From: CAVSWT01 sp963777515
Lineage (GTDB): Bacteria > Bacteroidota > Ignavibacteria > Ignavibacteriales > Ignavibacteriaceae
Length of the DNA stretch: 64,000 nucleotides
NCBI GenBank assembly: GCA_963777515.1
Contig: CAVZQU010000006.1
Span: 1-64,000 of the forward strand
Direction: 5' to 3'
Below the pieces are notes generated by a model that searched no databases, was not told where the DNA came from, and was given only the letters and a program-made list of their open reading frames with translations. Shown here in pieces: positions 63,672 to 64,000 of the stretch. A program made the translations under genes and the position numbers. How positions within the stretch are numbered: position 1 is the first letter of the stretch; each line of letters starts with the position of its first letter.

Positions 63672-64000
63672 AAATCCTTCTTTTCAAATCTTCTTAAAGA
63701 AATTCTTACAGGTATTATTTGCTCGTAAGTCCAAAGAGCCACGAAAGAAAGCAGGCGGACAAAAAATTTCTTATCAAATCTTTCGCTCGCAGCTGCTTAT
63801 ATATTTATTTAAGTGCAAATTATTTCAGCACAAAAATTGATATATTTTACAAAATACTTAAAGCGGAAACAGCTATTTTCATAATCAAAAAAATACACAT
63901 TAGAGAGCTAAAAATTATTCATGAATTTATCTTACCGAAATCAAATATTTTTAATGGAAATTAGGTGAATTTAAGATAAAGAAATTGTAACTTTTAGCGC
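63672..64000. other. 3'-terminal region without recognised gene
   Basis: 329 bp, A+T-rich apart from a short G+C-richer patch (about 63719-63795, CGTAAGTCCAAAGAGCCACG). That patch looks like a remnant of a dispersed repeat. A TTG-started frame of 81 codons at 63719 has neither a ribosome-binding site nor a recognisable product. Confidence 0.4.

Noticed and set aside
63719..63964. 81-codon frame at the right end
   Set aside because: TTG start without ribosome-binding site, no recognisable product, and low-complexity A+T-rich composition after the first 25 codons.
1..64000. tRNA, rRNA or tmRNA genes
   Set aside because: Gaps between genes were scanned by eye for T-loop (GGTTCGA) and cloverleaf patterns; none was convincing. 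The repeated GGTTCAAGATACC at 55.8-56.3 kb is coding repeat, not tRNA.

Overview
The window is A+T-rich bacterial DNA from the Bacteroidota/Chlorobiota side of the tree, most probably a member of the Ignavibacteria. The main evidence is the recurring C-terminal type IX secretion (T9SS) sorting domain that starts NYPNPFNPxTTI and ends KKMILMK or similar, seen in about ten proteins. Three promoters of the TTTR/TTG-N19/20-TAnnTTTG kind, otherwise typical of Bacteroidota, support this. No rRNA, tRNA or CRISPR array was recognised.

Layout. 1-2.7 kb: 3' part of a TPR-type sensor kinase, its NarL-type response regulator, and a convergent flavin monooxygenase. 3-12 kb: a small membrane methyltransferase-like gene, then T9SS cargo (LVIVD-repeat protein and others), a YadA-head/S74-chaperone fibre protein and a polysaccharide deacetylase. 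12-20 kb: a BON-domain protein and, divergently, the most striking gene of the window: a secreted protein with an anthrax protective-antigen/clostridial binary-toxin-B pore domain followed by LamG and a T9SS signal. It is followed by a lipoprotein and a secreted NlpC/P60 protein. 20-32.5 kb: housekeeping genes (queC-queF-glnD-murI, STAS protein, asparaginase, Nfu, frameshifted ogt, frameshifted GT39 mannosyltransferase, KamA radical SAM, a 54-residue protein, ybaK).

32.3-44.0 kb: a block of T9SS cargo (FG-GAP, TIM-barrel plus beta-helix, beta-helix) lies between a complete ybaK and a direct repeat of its first ~69 codons. The second copy has replaced the 3' end of a secreted glycosidase-like gene, so that gene's tail is antisense ybaK. 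44-51.8 kb: a frameshifted Big_5/FG-GAP protein and a dipeptide/oligopeptide ABC transporter (two ATPases on the minus strand, lipoprotein and two permeases on the plus strand). 51.8-55.4 kb: a heavily frameshifted protein kinase-ATPase-TPR gene that runs on from the second permease. 55.5-59.4 kb: a secreted protein of eleven 16-residue repeats and a gluzincin-peptidase/beta-propeller/outer-membrane-barrel fusion. 59.5-63.7 kb: two histidine kinases, a PAP2 phosphatase, a DUF454 protein and a conserved small protein.

Two themes run through the window. First, small palindromic elements are scattered between and inside genes, several of them in frame in coding sequence. Second, single-base frameshifts are frequent and cluster at 51.6-54 kb and 55.9-56.2 kb. 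They may be sequencing errors (many lie in or near homopolymers) or true decay, and the sequence alone does not decide. I give both readings wherever it matters.
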